From contig JAPOOY010000202.1 in assembly GCA_026713205.1 (NCBI GenBank), positions 1 to 7,218 of the forward strand: 7,218 nt of DNA, written 5' to 3'. The notes under the pieces were generated by a model that saw only the letters and a list, made by a program, of their open reading frames with translations, was not told where the DNA came from and searched no databases. The position numbers and the translations under genes are program-made. This document shows, piece by piece, positions 1-6,008 of the stretch (positions are counted from its first letter, which is position 1; every line of letters starts with the position of its first letter). The DNA comes from Bdellovibrionales bacterium (lineage in GTDB: Bacteria; Bdellovibrionota; Bdellovibrionia; Bdellovibrionales; UBA1609).

Positions 1-82
1 GAGAATTCAAATGCTAAACAAATTAAGTATGCTTTTGCTGAGCCTGTTTTTAGGTTTAGTTTTAAATGTCGGAGCACAGGAA
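1..82 (+). repeat. Direct repeat, copy 1: leader and signal peptide
   Basis: Bases 1-82 match 1057-1138 with one mismatch (T at 69, C at 1125). The repeat covers ten bases before the ATG, the whole signal peptide and the start of the mature protein. Weaker similarity continues for about 25 more bases. The match may extend left of the window. Confidence 0.95.
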
Positions 83-1030
83 ACCGGCTCAGACACAGCC
101 GAAGCACTGAAACCCAGTTCAAATATAATAGAAGCCTCCCCATGTGTATCAGATAGTAAGGCTAATTCAAAATATCAGTACTGCACAGCTCAGGTTGAAA
201 ATTTCTCAGAATACTGCACAAGACAGTCATCTACAACTCATCATTTCTGCTTGTCCATTGCAAAAACAGCGCAAGAGAAAGCACAATGTATTACGGAGCT
301 GCAAAAAAGAACGGACAGCTGTGAGAAGCAATATTCTGAAGATTCTGCAATATGTAAGGAAAAAGTAATGGCCTGTGCCGGAGGAATACAGAGATTCAAT
401 TCAGATACAGATACAGATACAGATACAGAAGCAATCTTCCTATGTATATCAAAGAGTAGGACTGAGCCAAAATATCAGTACTGCGAAAATCAAGCTGACG
501 ATTTCGCAAAATACTGCGTGAACCAGGCACACGCAACTCGTAATTTCTGCTTGTCCATTGCAAAAACAGGGCCAGAGGAAGAACAATGTATTATGAAGCT
601 GAACAACAGCCACAACAGCTGTGGGGTGCAATATTCTAAAGATGTTGCAAAATGTGAGGAATCTCTTATGGCCTGTGTGGAAAATAGCACAGATAAGAAC
701 CAATCTGACGCTTTAAAGCATTTAGAAATTGTAAAACAATGCATGAATGACGATACAGTGAAGAAAAAACTTCATGACTGCATAGATAAAGCAGACGACA
801 ATGAGGACCGTTGCACGGACAGGGCAGATATAGCTGAAAATCTCTGCCTTAAAAATGCGGACATAGAGGAAGAAGAAGATAAGTGTAAGGACAAAGCTGA
901 TGTTGCACACAATAAATGTGGTGATGAATATGATATAGAATTTGATTATTGTGAGAAAGAAAACCTCTTAAAAGATGTAACAGTCTGTGTGGAAATGGCT
1001 ACAACGGCAGACACTCAAAATTCACAATAA
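11..1030 (+). CDS. Secreted cysteine-rich repeat protein (24 Cys, three repeats)
   Basis: I do not recognise a named family. The 339-residue protein opens with a signal peptide (Lys4, hydrophobic residues 6-19, likely cleavage after the V-G-A at 20-22), so it should be exported; there is no lipobox Cys. Three repeats follow at residues 45-122, 145-222 and 244-326. Each has eight cysteines, and the first seven are always spaced C-x12-C-x10-C-x10-C-x12-C-x10-C-x10-C; the eighth follows after 6 residues in repeats 1 and 2 and after 11 in repeat 3. Repeats 1 and 2 are close copies exactly 300 bases apart (shared YQYC and FCLSIAKT motifs). Repeat 3 keeps the spacing but is far more acidic. An S-D-T-D-T-D-T-D-T linker joins repeats 1 and 2. 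The 11-residue spacing would place cysteines on one face of a helix, so I infer a disulfide-linked helical protein outside the cytoplasm. The ATG at 11 follows GAGAATTCAA, a weak Shine-Dalgarno. Its function is unknown. Confidence 0.9.
   Translation: MLNKLSMLLLSLFLGLVLNVGAQETGSDTAEALKPSSNIIEASPCVSDSKANSKYQYCTAQVENFSEYCTRQSSTTHHFCLSIAKTAQEKAQCITELQKRTDSCEKQYSEDSAICKEKVMACAGGIQRFNSDTDTDTDTEAIFLCISKSRTEPKYQYCENQADDFAKYCVNQAHATRNFCLSIAKTGPEEEQCIMKLNNSHNSCGVQYSKDVAKCEESLMACVENSTDKNQSDALKHLEIVKQCMNDDTVKKKLHDCIDKADDNEDRCTDRADIAENLCLKNADIEEEEDKCKDKADVAHNKCGDEYDIEFDYCEKENLLKDVTVCVEMATTADTQNSQ
143..376 (+). repeat. Cys-rich repeat 1 coding unit
   Basis: This unit encodes residues 45-122 and pairs with 443-676 at an offset of exactly 300 bases. 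Stretches such as AATATCAGTACTGC (171-184 and 471-484) and TTTCTGCTTGTCCATTGC are identical in both, which indicates recent internal duplication. The third unit (740-988) matches only in cysteine spacing. Confidence 0.85.
403..429 (+). repeat. In-frame hexanucleotide tandem repeat (AGATAC)4
   Basis: Four perfect copies of AGATAC at 403-426, then a partial AGA, encode the Asp-Thr run of the linker between Cys-rich repeats 1 and 2. A six-base unit changes linker length by two residues per step without shifting the frame. Confidence 0.9.
443..676 (+). repeat. Cys-rich repeat 2 coding unit
   Basis: This is the second copy of the unit at 143-376, encoding residues 145-222. All eight cysteine codons sit in the same relative positions as in repeat 1. 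Most differences lie between the cysteines. Confidence 0.85.
740..988 (+). repeat. Cys-rich repeat 3 coding unit (diverged)
   Basis: This unit encodes residues 244-326. The first seven cysteines keep the 13-11-11-13-11-11 residue steps of the other repeats, but the rest of the sequence has changed to an Asp/Glu/Lys-rich one. The last cysteine is displaced to +12. It looks like an old duplicate kept only for its cysteine frame. Confidence 0.75.
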
Positions 1031-1056
1031 AAACCGAAAGGATTATTATTAATAAA

Positions 1057-1138
1057 GAGAATTCAAATGCTAAACAAATTAAGTATGCTTTTGCTGAGCC
1101 TGTTTTTAGGTTTAGTTTTAAATGCCGGAGCACAGGAA
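1057..1138 (+). repeat. Direct repeat, copy 2: leader and signal peptide
   Basis: This is the second copy of the sequence at 1-82, offset by 1056 bases. It gives the truncated downstream paralog the same start region and signal peptide as the full-length gene. Confidence 0.95.
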
Positions 1139-1240
1139 CCTGGACCAGACACAGCCGGAGTAACACAAGAACCTAGCTCAGATACAACCGAGGCACAGAA
1201 ATCCATTAAAACAAGCAAAATAATTTTCTTTTTTAACTGA
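1067..1240 (+). pseudogene. Truncated paralog: signal peptide with short Cys-less tail
   Basis: The ATG at 1067 opens a 57-codon frame ending in TGA at 1238-1240. Its signal peptide matches that of the upstream Cys-rich protein apart from Val20 changed to Ala, again with a G-A-Q cleavage region. The next 20 or so residues resemble the upstream linker (DTA, PSS and TEA shared). The frame then ends in an I-I-F-F-F-N tail with no cysteine. AAAGAGA at 1054-1060 could serve as Shine-Dalgarno, and only 36 bases separate it from the upstream stop, so the two could be co-transcribed. I favour a remnant of a tandem family member left by deletion or recombination. The frame is intact, however, so a short secreted peptide of about 35 residues remains possible. 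Confidence 0.6.
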
Positions 1241-1263
1241 TTATTTCCCCGAAACAATCAGTT
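1235..1263. repeat. Imperfect inverted repeat over the stop of the truncated paralog
   Basis: AACTGATT (1235-1242) pairs with AATCAGTT (1256-1263). After one A/C mismatch, TTTC pairs with GAAA around a CCC loop, giving 12 of 13 possible pairs. The hairpin contains the TGA stop of the 1067 frame. Neither strand has a T run after it, so it is not a canonical terminator. It may still stabilise an mRNA end or mark a rearrangement boundary. Confidence 0.6.
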
Positions 1264-1304
1264 GTCCTTAAAAATAGAATGAGTTGCAGTTTCTTGTAGT
1301 TTGC

Positions 1305-1332
1305 TTGACTTATTTTGAAATATATCAATACT
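1305..1332 (+). promoter_or_regulatory. Sigma70-like promoter for RNA element A
   Basis: TTGACT (1305-1310) and AATACT (1327-1332) are separated by 16 bases. The -10 box is weak (4/6). Eight bases lie between it and the conserved CATCCCC of element A, so transcription should start at or just before the first hairpin. The same layout, with better boxes, precedes element B, which strengthens this call. Confidence 0.55.
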
Positions 1333-1339
1333 GAGAGAG

Positions 1340-1399
1340 ACATCCCCATCTGTTTCGGTGGATGGGTGCGAGCAGGCAAAAGCCTGCTTTCGCGTTTTT
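1340..1399 (+). ncRNA. Candidate small RNA, element A (two hairpins plus T run)
   Basis: Hairpin 1 pairs 1345-1353 with 1358-1366 (CCCATCTGT with GGTGGATGGG's GGTGGATGG/G register, three G-T wobbles) around a TTCG loop at 1354-1357. Hairpin 2 pairs GCGAGCAGGC (1368-1377) with GCCTGCT and CGC (1382-1388, 1391-1393), with a two-base TT bulge and an AAAA loop. A GTTTTT run follows, making hairpin 2 an intrinsic-terminator-like end. The expected product is about 60 nt. A second copy lies at 1488-1548: hairpin 2 and the base of hairpin 1 are identical, while the upper part of hairpin 1 changes in a pair-preserving way. I recognise no known RNA family. No gene directly follows this copy. Confidence 0.65.
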
Positions 1400-1451
1400 A
1401 AGCTTAAAAATCGCTATTTCAGCCCTGAGTAATTTTTTTTATAAAGCTCTA

Positions 1452-1479
1452 TTGACAAATAGTTAAAAATACCGATAAT
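1452..1479 (+). promoter_or_regulatory. Strong sigma70-like promoter for element B and the NYN gene
   Basis: A perfect TTGACA (1452-1457) and GATAAT (1474-1479, 5/6) are separated by 16 bases. The predicted start is near 1486-1488, directly before the CATCCCC of element B. There is no other obvious promoter before the NYN gene, so transcripts for that gene would have to read through element B. Confidence 0.75.
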
Positions 1480-1487
1480 GGGAAATG

Positions 1488-1548
1488 ACATCCCCACTGG
1501 GCTCGACTGGTGGGTGCGAGCAGGCGAAAGCCTGCTTTCGCGTTTTTT
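1488..1548 (+). ncRNA. Candidate small RNA or 5' attenuator, element B
   Basis: Hairpin 1 pairs 1493-1500 with 1507-1514 around a G-CTCG-A loop. Compared with element A, pair T-A becomes C-G, T-G becomes G-T, C-G becomes T-G and G-T becomes G-C. Only the loop-closing pair is lost. Hairpin 2 (1516-1525 with 1530-1536 and 1539-1541) is identical to that of A except for a GAAA (GNRA) loop, and six Ts follow at 1543-1548. The shared sequence runs on through AAGC (1549-1552), just before the NYN ATG at 1555. It may be a free-standing small RNA, or a leader whose terminator controls the nuclease gene. The covariation argues for selection on structure. Confidence 0.7.
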
Positions 1549-1554
1549 AAGCCA

Positions 1555-2208
1555 ATGAAAAAATTAAAAACCTTTATCTATATTGATGGATTCAACCTTT
1601 ACTATCGGTTAAAACATACTCCTTGCAGGTGGTTAAATCTGCAGAAGCTATCTGAAGCTTATTTAACCTCTGAGAAACATAAGATAATGCAAATTAAATA
1701 TTTTACGGCTTTAGTAAAAGGAACATTAGAAGACCGGCTTAATATTACAAGGCAACACATATACTTAAGAGCTTTAAATACTATTCCAAATTTAGAAATA
1801 ATTTTTGGTCAATTTAAAAAAAGACAAGTGACAGGTCTTAAATGTCATTATGAAAATGGGCAGTATGTAGAAGGCAATGAACTTGTTACTATAAGCAAAT
1901 GGGAAGAAAAAGAATCTGATGTAAATATAGCTACTCATATTGTTGCTGATGTAGATCAATATGATTGTGCAATTTTAATTTCAAATGACACAGATTTAAA
2001 AACACCGCTAAAGTATGTTAAAGAAAATTTTAAAAAGCGTATAGGTATTATAAGTCCCCGTAGAAATATCCATATAGACTTGAGAGATGCCAGTCATTTT
2101 CAAAAAAGAATTTCCAATAATGTTTTAAAACAATGTCAGTTTCCGGAAAAAATGAAAGATGAAAAAGGGGAGTTTTTCTGTCCGCCAAAGTGGAAACAAA
2201 ACTCTTAA
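1555..2208 (+). CDS. NYN-domain (PIN-like) putative ribonuclease
   Basis: This 217-residue protein belongs to the NYN/DUF88 (LabA-like) group of PIN-fold nucleases, which use clustered acidic residues and a metal to cut RNA. The acidic motifs are visible: Y-I-D-G-F-N (Asp11, Asn14), K-E-S-D-V-N (Asp122, Asn124) and S-N-D-T-D (Asp145, Asp147), followed by an R-I-G-I-I-S-P strand. A C-terminal tail ending G-x-F-F-C-P-P-K-W (about 196-214) is, as I recall, typical of one NYN subfamily. No membrane or signal segment is seen, so it should be cytoplasmic. A GTG at 1510 is in frame but lies inside element B hairpin 1 and would add 15 residues encoded by the RNA element, so I chose the ATG at 1555. 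No Shine-Dalgarno precedes it; only AAGCC separates it from the T run. The gene is visibly more A+T-rich than mfd, which suggests acquisition. Its substrate is unknown. Confidence 0.9.
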   Translation: MKKLKTFIYIDGFNLYYRLKHTPCRWLNLQKLSEAYLTSEKHKIMQIKYFTALVKGTLEDRLNITRQHIYLRALNTIPNLEIIFGQFKKRQVTGLKCHYENGQYVEGNELVTISKWEEKESDVNIATHIVADVDQYDCAILISNDTDLKTPLKYVKENFKKRIGIISPRRNIHIDLRDASHFQKRISNNVLKQCQFPEKMKDEKGEFFCPPKWKQNS

Positions 2209-2231
2209 AAATCAATTAAAAATTGGTAGAC

Positions 2232-2384
2232 TTAAACGGAGTAGGATTTTACATTTTTACGGGATACTCTGGCTAGTAGAGGTTTTAGGCGGTTATCACC
2301 GGGAAATGAAGCGGCGGATTTACTGGGTTTCTTAATTATTTTGCCGTTTTGAAGTCCCTTTTTTTGCTCCCTCCGGAAATCCAT
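2232..2384 (-). CDS. Doubtful small basic ORF downstream of mfd
   Basis: The ATG at 2384 opens a 50-codon frame rich in Lys and Arg, ending at TAA (2232-2234). The same frame is open back to 2447, with a possible TTG start at 2399, but no clear Shine-Dalgarno precedes either start. I recognise no family. It lies in the 232-base gap between the convergent NYN and mfd genes and would be read from mfd transcripts. A chance open frame, or the tail of a decayed gene, is at least as likely as a real gene. Confidence 0.2.
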   Translation of the reverse strand: MDFRREQKKGLQNGKIIKKPSKSAASFPGDNRLKPLLARVSRKNVKSYSV

Positions 2385-2391
2385 TCTGGAG
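2371..2391 (+). other. Hairpin between the convergent NYN and mfd genes
   Basis: CTCCGGAA (2371-2378) pairs with TTCTGGAG (2384-2391) around a five-base loop, with one G-T pair that is only possible in plus-strand RNA. No T run follows, so it is not a classic terminator. No better terminator for either convergent gene is visible between 2209 and 2440. Confidence 0.35.
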
Positions 2392-2440
2392 ATTCTCAAA
2401 ATTGAATGGAATATATAAGCTTTAGCTTCAACAAAATATT

Positions 2441-5400
2441 TCAGGATTCAACCTGGATTGGCATATCCGAGGAAAACTCCCTCAATATATCTTTTATCTG
2501 ATGGAATAGATCACTTTCAGTTTGGACGGGAATTTTAACAGAGTGTTCTGTACGCATTTCCCAGTCTTTTTCCTGAATGGCTTTTAAAATATTTTCCACC
2601 GGAAGAATCGCTTTCTGTTGGAAGGAAAGATATAAAAAATCCCCCACGGTTTTTATTTCACGGAGGCCAAGACGCCGACCTGTTTTTCGTATCTCCAAAA
2701 GAGAAAACAAATTTAAAGTCTCCGGCGGGAGAGAACCAAAATTATGCTCCAATTCCGATCGGATGGCCTCCAAAGCCTGTGCAGAAGCTTCGGAGAGGCT
2801 TTTGTAATAAAAAAGACGCAGAGGATCATCAGGAATATAGGAAGAGGGAATATAAGTGGAAAGAGGTAATTTGATGTCCGGTTCCGGAAACAGGGTTTCT
2901 TTTTCACTTTCCCGAGACAGGCTCTCTCTTAACAGTTCAAAATAAAATTCCTGACCCACTGTATTTATAAAGCCACTTTGCCTGGCTCCAAAAAGCTCAC
3001 CGGCTCCCCGTGATTCCATATCGTGAAGGGCCAGATGAAATCCACCTCCCAAATCTCCGTATTGCTCCATCAAACGGAGTCGTTCCCTAACTGTGGCGGC
3101 GACTTTACCCTTTTCTGGAAGGAGAAAATAGCAGTAAGCCTGTATTTTTCCTCTCCCAACACGCCCCTTAAGCTGGTAAAGCTGGCTCAGTCCAAGGGTG
3201 GAAATGCGATCAATAAACAGGGTGTTAGCTTCAGGAACATCCATTCCGGATTCAATGATGTTTGTGGAAAGCAGGAGATCAAATTTCCTTTCAAAAAATT
3301 GAATGAGAATATTCTCCAATTGAGCGGGAGGCATTTGTCCCGTGGCTAAACCGATTTTATAATGGGGTAAAAGAGCCCGCAGTTGCTTTTCCCTCTCGTA
3401 AATGCTTTCCACCCTGTTATGCACAAATAAAATCTGCCCTCTCCGGTTTTTTTCAAAGTCACAGGCTTTCCGTATCAACTGGGGATCCCATTTCTTTGTT
3501 AATATCTGAACGGGTTTACGCTGAGCCGGTGGCTCACCAATAAGACTCACATCCCTTATTCCACTCAGCGCCATATTCAAAGTGCGGGGGATGGGTGTGG
3601 CAGAAAGAGATAAAATATCCACACCGCTTTTTAATCGCTGAAGTTTTTCCTTCTGGGACACTCCAAAGCGATGTTCCTCATCAATCACAAACAATCCGGG
3701 ATTTTTAAAAAAGACAGAAGAATTAAAAACCCCATGAGTGGCAATTAAAAAATCCACCTCTCCCTGACGAAGTTTTTTAAGAAGACTCTCCCTTCCCTTT
3801 TGACTTAAAAACCGGTTTAAAAGAGCCAGGCGAAAAGGCGCATCCTGAAATCGCTTTTTAAAATTCTCGTAATGCTGAAGACTTAAAACTGTGGTGGGAA
3901 CGATCCAACAGGCTTGAAATCCATTTTCCAAAGCTCTAAATACAGCCCGAAGGGCCACCTCTGTTTTTCCAAAACCCACATCCGCGGAAAGGAGTCGCTC
4001 CATGGGGTATTCCTGATCCATGTCCTTCATAATTTCCGAAATAGCTTTTGTTTGCGCCCTTGTTTCCTTAAAGGGAAAACCTTCCGTGAATTTTTTTAAC
4101 TCTTCCTGAACCGGTTTAAAAGGCGGACGGCGGACGGCCCTTCGGCGGCGGTAAATCTCTATCAACTCCAAGGTTAAAGCCTGAATATGTTTGGTCACCT
4201 TTTCTTTTTTTTGCTCCCAGCGACGAGGATCCCCCAGACGATCCAAAAGAGCTTCAGGATTTTTCGGAAAATAAGACGCATATCTTTTAATCTCATTGGC
4301 TTTATAAGCCGGAAGGAGCAACCGATCCCCCTCCTTATAAATCAGAATAATAAAATCCTGAGACAGCCCTCCCATATCAAGGGCCTGTAGTTTGGAGAAT
4401 TTCCCCAACCCCTGCTTCTTATGAACCACAAGCTCTCCCTCCTTCAGTTCAGAAAAGTTAAGAGCCTCCGCTTTCTGCCGGAAAAATTCAAAGGAGCTTT
4501 CATCAGAAGAAGGGGAAGGGCTGGGTTTTTTCTTTAAATCTTCTATTCTCAGCCAAGCCTCTCCCTCTGACTCGTTCACGAAACTCTCTTTTAACTGACC
4601 CTCAATAAAGAGGCTATTTTGCACAATGGAATCCGGAAAGCGGCTTCCTATATATTGTAAAAAGGAATCCTGTGAAATATCAGAAGCCATCCCTCTTTCT
4701 TTTTCATTGAGAGAGCTATTTAAATCTTGAGGTTTGTTTTGAAGATTTCCTCTGTCATGGGAATTGAGTTTTTCAGTGGAAGAGGGAACAGACTCAAAAT
4801 CCAATCTTGAAGGGTCTTCCTTAAAATGGGTTGAAATCCTTGAACCCGGAGAATGAACCCATATTAAAAGAGAGGGATTTTTATTCTGTAAAAACTTTTC
4901 AAGAGGTTTTTGTATTCTGTGGCAGGGGTAACTCCACACTTTTTGGGATACGGAAGGGGAGGGAAAGGGAGACGAGCCAAAGGCCCCTTTATTCAAATAA
5001 ATGAGTCGCTCTTTTTCCAAACGAGTCCAGGGGAGATAAACATTTTTAAAACGAAAAGGCGGGGGAAGGCGGGAAAACTCCTCCTCCACATTAGAAAAAC
5101 TTTCCTTCAGTCCTTCCGGCTCATAAATCCAAATCCAGGGAGGACGAACAAACCAATCCAGAGAGCAGGTTTCATCCAGAGCGTTCCTTAAAATTTCATA
5201 ACCAAAGGGAGTGCTCCCGCGGATCAAAGATTGTAAAGCCTCCCGCCCGCATCCCTCCTTCTTTAAAAAACGACAGAGTTTCTGCGATTCCCCGCCTCGG
5301 GACAACCACTCTCCCGTAAAAGGCAAAAGGGCGGAAGTTAAAGTTTCTTTTCGTTTTTTACCTTCGGCATCCAGAAGATGAATGGAAGCGACTTGATCAC

Positions 5401-5929
5401 CCGTCAGTTCCAAACGAAGAGCCGTGAGATAGGCAGGAGAGAACACATCACAGATAAATCCCCTTATGGAAAAATCTCCCGGATTGAAAGCAAACTCCTC
5501 GGATTTGTAACCGAGAGATTTTATATCGGGAAGAAAGTCCCCAACTTTTAACTGAAGGAGAGGAGTTTTCAAAGAGGTTTTTTTTAAAAGACTTTGCGGC
5601 GATGCCAGAAACACTCCGGAAGAATGTTGAGCCTGAGCCTGCCAGCCTCTTCTTTTTTGAATAAACCTCTCGGACACTCCCCCACTGTTTAAAGAAAAGG
5701 GAGGCAGTTCAAAACAGGATTCCTTTAAAGGTTTTAACTTAAGGAACGCCGAAAATTTTTTAATTTCCTCCTCTTCCGCCAGTAAAAGATGAGGTCCCTC
5801 ACTGCGAATAGAGTCCTGATTCAATAAATCCCTTAATCCGGAGAGAACCTCCACATTCCACAGCTCCCGTGGATGATCCTCCTTTAAAAATTGAGACCAA
5901 GCCTGAGAATTTTCATTTTGAAATTTCAT
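2441..5929 (-). CDS. mfd: Transcription-repair coupling factor Mfd
   Basis: Mfd is an ATP-driven DNA translocase that pushes stalled RNA polymerase off lesions and recruits UvrA. Residues below are counted from the TTG at 5935; I prefer the ATG at 5929 (1162 aa), which has GGAT eight bases upstream. The UvrB-like N-terminal region shows F-S-I-R-G-F-I-C-D-V-F-S-P (155-167). The RNA-polymerase-interacting domain is at about 497-552. The motor has all superfamily 2 motifs: DVGFGKT (652-658), DEEHRFGV (752-759), LSATPIPRTL (777-786), an I-I-E-S-G-M-D-V-P block (893-901) and QLKGRVGR (921-928). The TRCF C-terminal domain spans about 1020-1130. Length is close to the E. coli protein (1148). Oddities are a Ser/Asn-rich, poorly conserved stretch at about 365-480 and a VVHKKQGLGKF motif where the family usually has a second His before G-x-G. 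The gene is last in a leftward series and converges on the NYN gene. Confidence 0.97.
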   Translation of the reverse strand: MKFQNENSQAWSQFLKEDHPRELWNVEVLSGLRDLLNQDSIRSEGPHLLLAEEEEIKKFSAFLKLKPLKESCFELPPFSLNSGGVSERFIQKRRGWQAQAQHSSGVFLASPQSLLKKTSLKTPLLQLKVGDFLPDIKSLGYKSEEFAFNPGDFSIRGFICDVFSPAYLTALRLELTGDQVASIHLLDAEGKKRKETLTSALLPFTGEWLSRGGESQKLCRFLKKEGCGREALQSLIRGSTPFGYEILRNALDETCSLDWFVRPPWIWIYEPEGLKESFSNVEEEFSRLPPPFRFKNVYLPWTRLEKERLIYLNKGAFGSSPFPSPSVSQKVWSYPCHRIQKPLEKFLQNKNPSLLIWVHSPGSRISTHFKEDPSRLDFESVPSSTEKLNSHDRGNLQNKPQDLNSSLNEKERGMASDISQDSFLQYIGSRFPDSIVQNSLFIEGQLKESFVNESEGEAWLRIEDLKKKPSPSPSSDESSFEFFRQKAEALNFSELKEGELVVHKKQGLGKFSKLQALDMGGLSQDFIILIYKEGDRLLLPAYKANEIKRYASYFPKNPEALLDRLGDPRRWEQKKEKVTKHIQALTLELIEIYRRRRAVRRPPFKPVQEELKKFTEGFPFKETRAQTKAISEIMKDMDQEYPMERLLSADVGFGKTEVALRAVFRALENGFQACWIVPTTVLSLQHYENFKKRFQDAPFRLALLNRFLSQKGRESLLKKLRQGEVDFLIATHGVFNSSVFFKNPGLFVIDEEHRFGVSQKEKLQRLKSGVDILSLSATPIPRTLNMALSGIRDVSLIGEPPAQRKPVQILTKKWDPQLIRKACDFEKNRRGQILFVHNRVESIYEREKQLRALLPHYKIGLATGQMPPAQLENILIQFFERKFDLLLSTNIIESGMDVPEANTLFIDRISTLGLSQLYQLKGRVGRGKIQAYCYFLLPEKGKVAATVRERLRLMEQYGDLGGGFHLALHDMESRGAGELFGARQSGFINTVGQEFYFELLRESLSRESEKETLFPEPDIKLPLSTYIPSSYIPDDPLRLFYYKSLSEASAQALEAIRSELEHNFGSLPPETLNLFSLLEIRKTGRRLGLREIKTVGDFLYLSFQQKAILPVENILKAIQEKDWEMRTEHSVKIPVQTESDLFHQIKDILREFSSDMPIQVES

Positions 5930-5961
5930 ACGCAATATCCAGGCATCTTGTCAGCTTCCGG

Positions 5962-5998
5962 TAATAAAAACACTTATTATATCTCTTTGAATGAGTGT
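5962..5998 (-). terminator. Weak intrinsic terminator between the ankyrin-like gene and mfd
   Basis: On the minus strand ACACTCATT (5998-5990) pairs with AATAAGTGT (5978-5970), with one mismatch and an 11-base loop, followed by TTTTATTA. The stem is A+T-rich, so termination may be partial and mfd could receive read-through. Confidence 0.5.
5976..5981 (-). promoter_or_regulatory. Possible -10 box for mfd
   Basis: A perfect TATAAT on the minus strand lies 46 bases before the mfd ATG. No good -35 box sits 16-18 bases upstream and there is no extended -10 TG, so the call is tentative. It lies inside the terminator hairpin of the preceding gene. Confidence 0.3.
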
Positions 5999-6008
5999 CT
6001 TCGGGAAT

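Noticed and set aside
1331..1400. TPP riboswitch, suggested by CTGAGA at 1331-1336
   Set aside because: The other conserved TPP blocks are absent, copy B lacks CTGAGA, and that motif overlaps the -10 region.
1340..1548. CRISPR array
   Set aside because: There are only two copies, 148 bases apart, each with its own promoter and terminator-like end. Neither repeat length nor spacer size fits a CRISPR array.
1235..1552. Integron attC sites
   Set aside because: The inverted repeat at 1235-1263 is followed by GTTGTCC, which fits the GTTRRRY core at only some positions. The two RNA elements lack paired R and L boxes, and their T runs and promoters fit transcription units better.
1510..1554. In-frame GTG start that would lengthen the NYN protein by 15 residues
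   Set aside because: The added residues are encoded by hairpins 1 and 2 and the T run of element B, which also occurs in copy A without this gene. No Shine-Dalgarno supports the GTG, and the NYN fold begins right after the ATG at 1555.
2209..2232. Terminator just after the NYN stop
   Set aside because: ATCAATT and AATTGGT can pair around AAA, but the stem is nearly all A-T and no T run follows.
3023..3349. Plus-strand frames inside mfd
   Set aside because: These lie opposite strongly conserved motor motifs of Mfd and show no features of their own.
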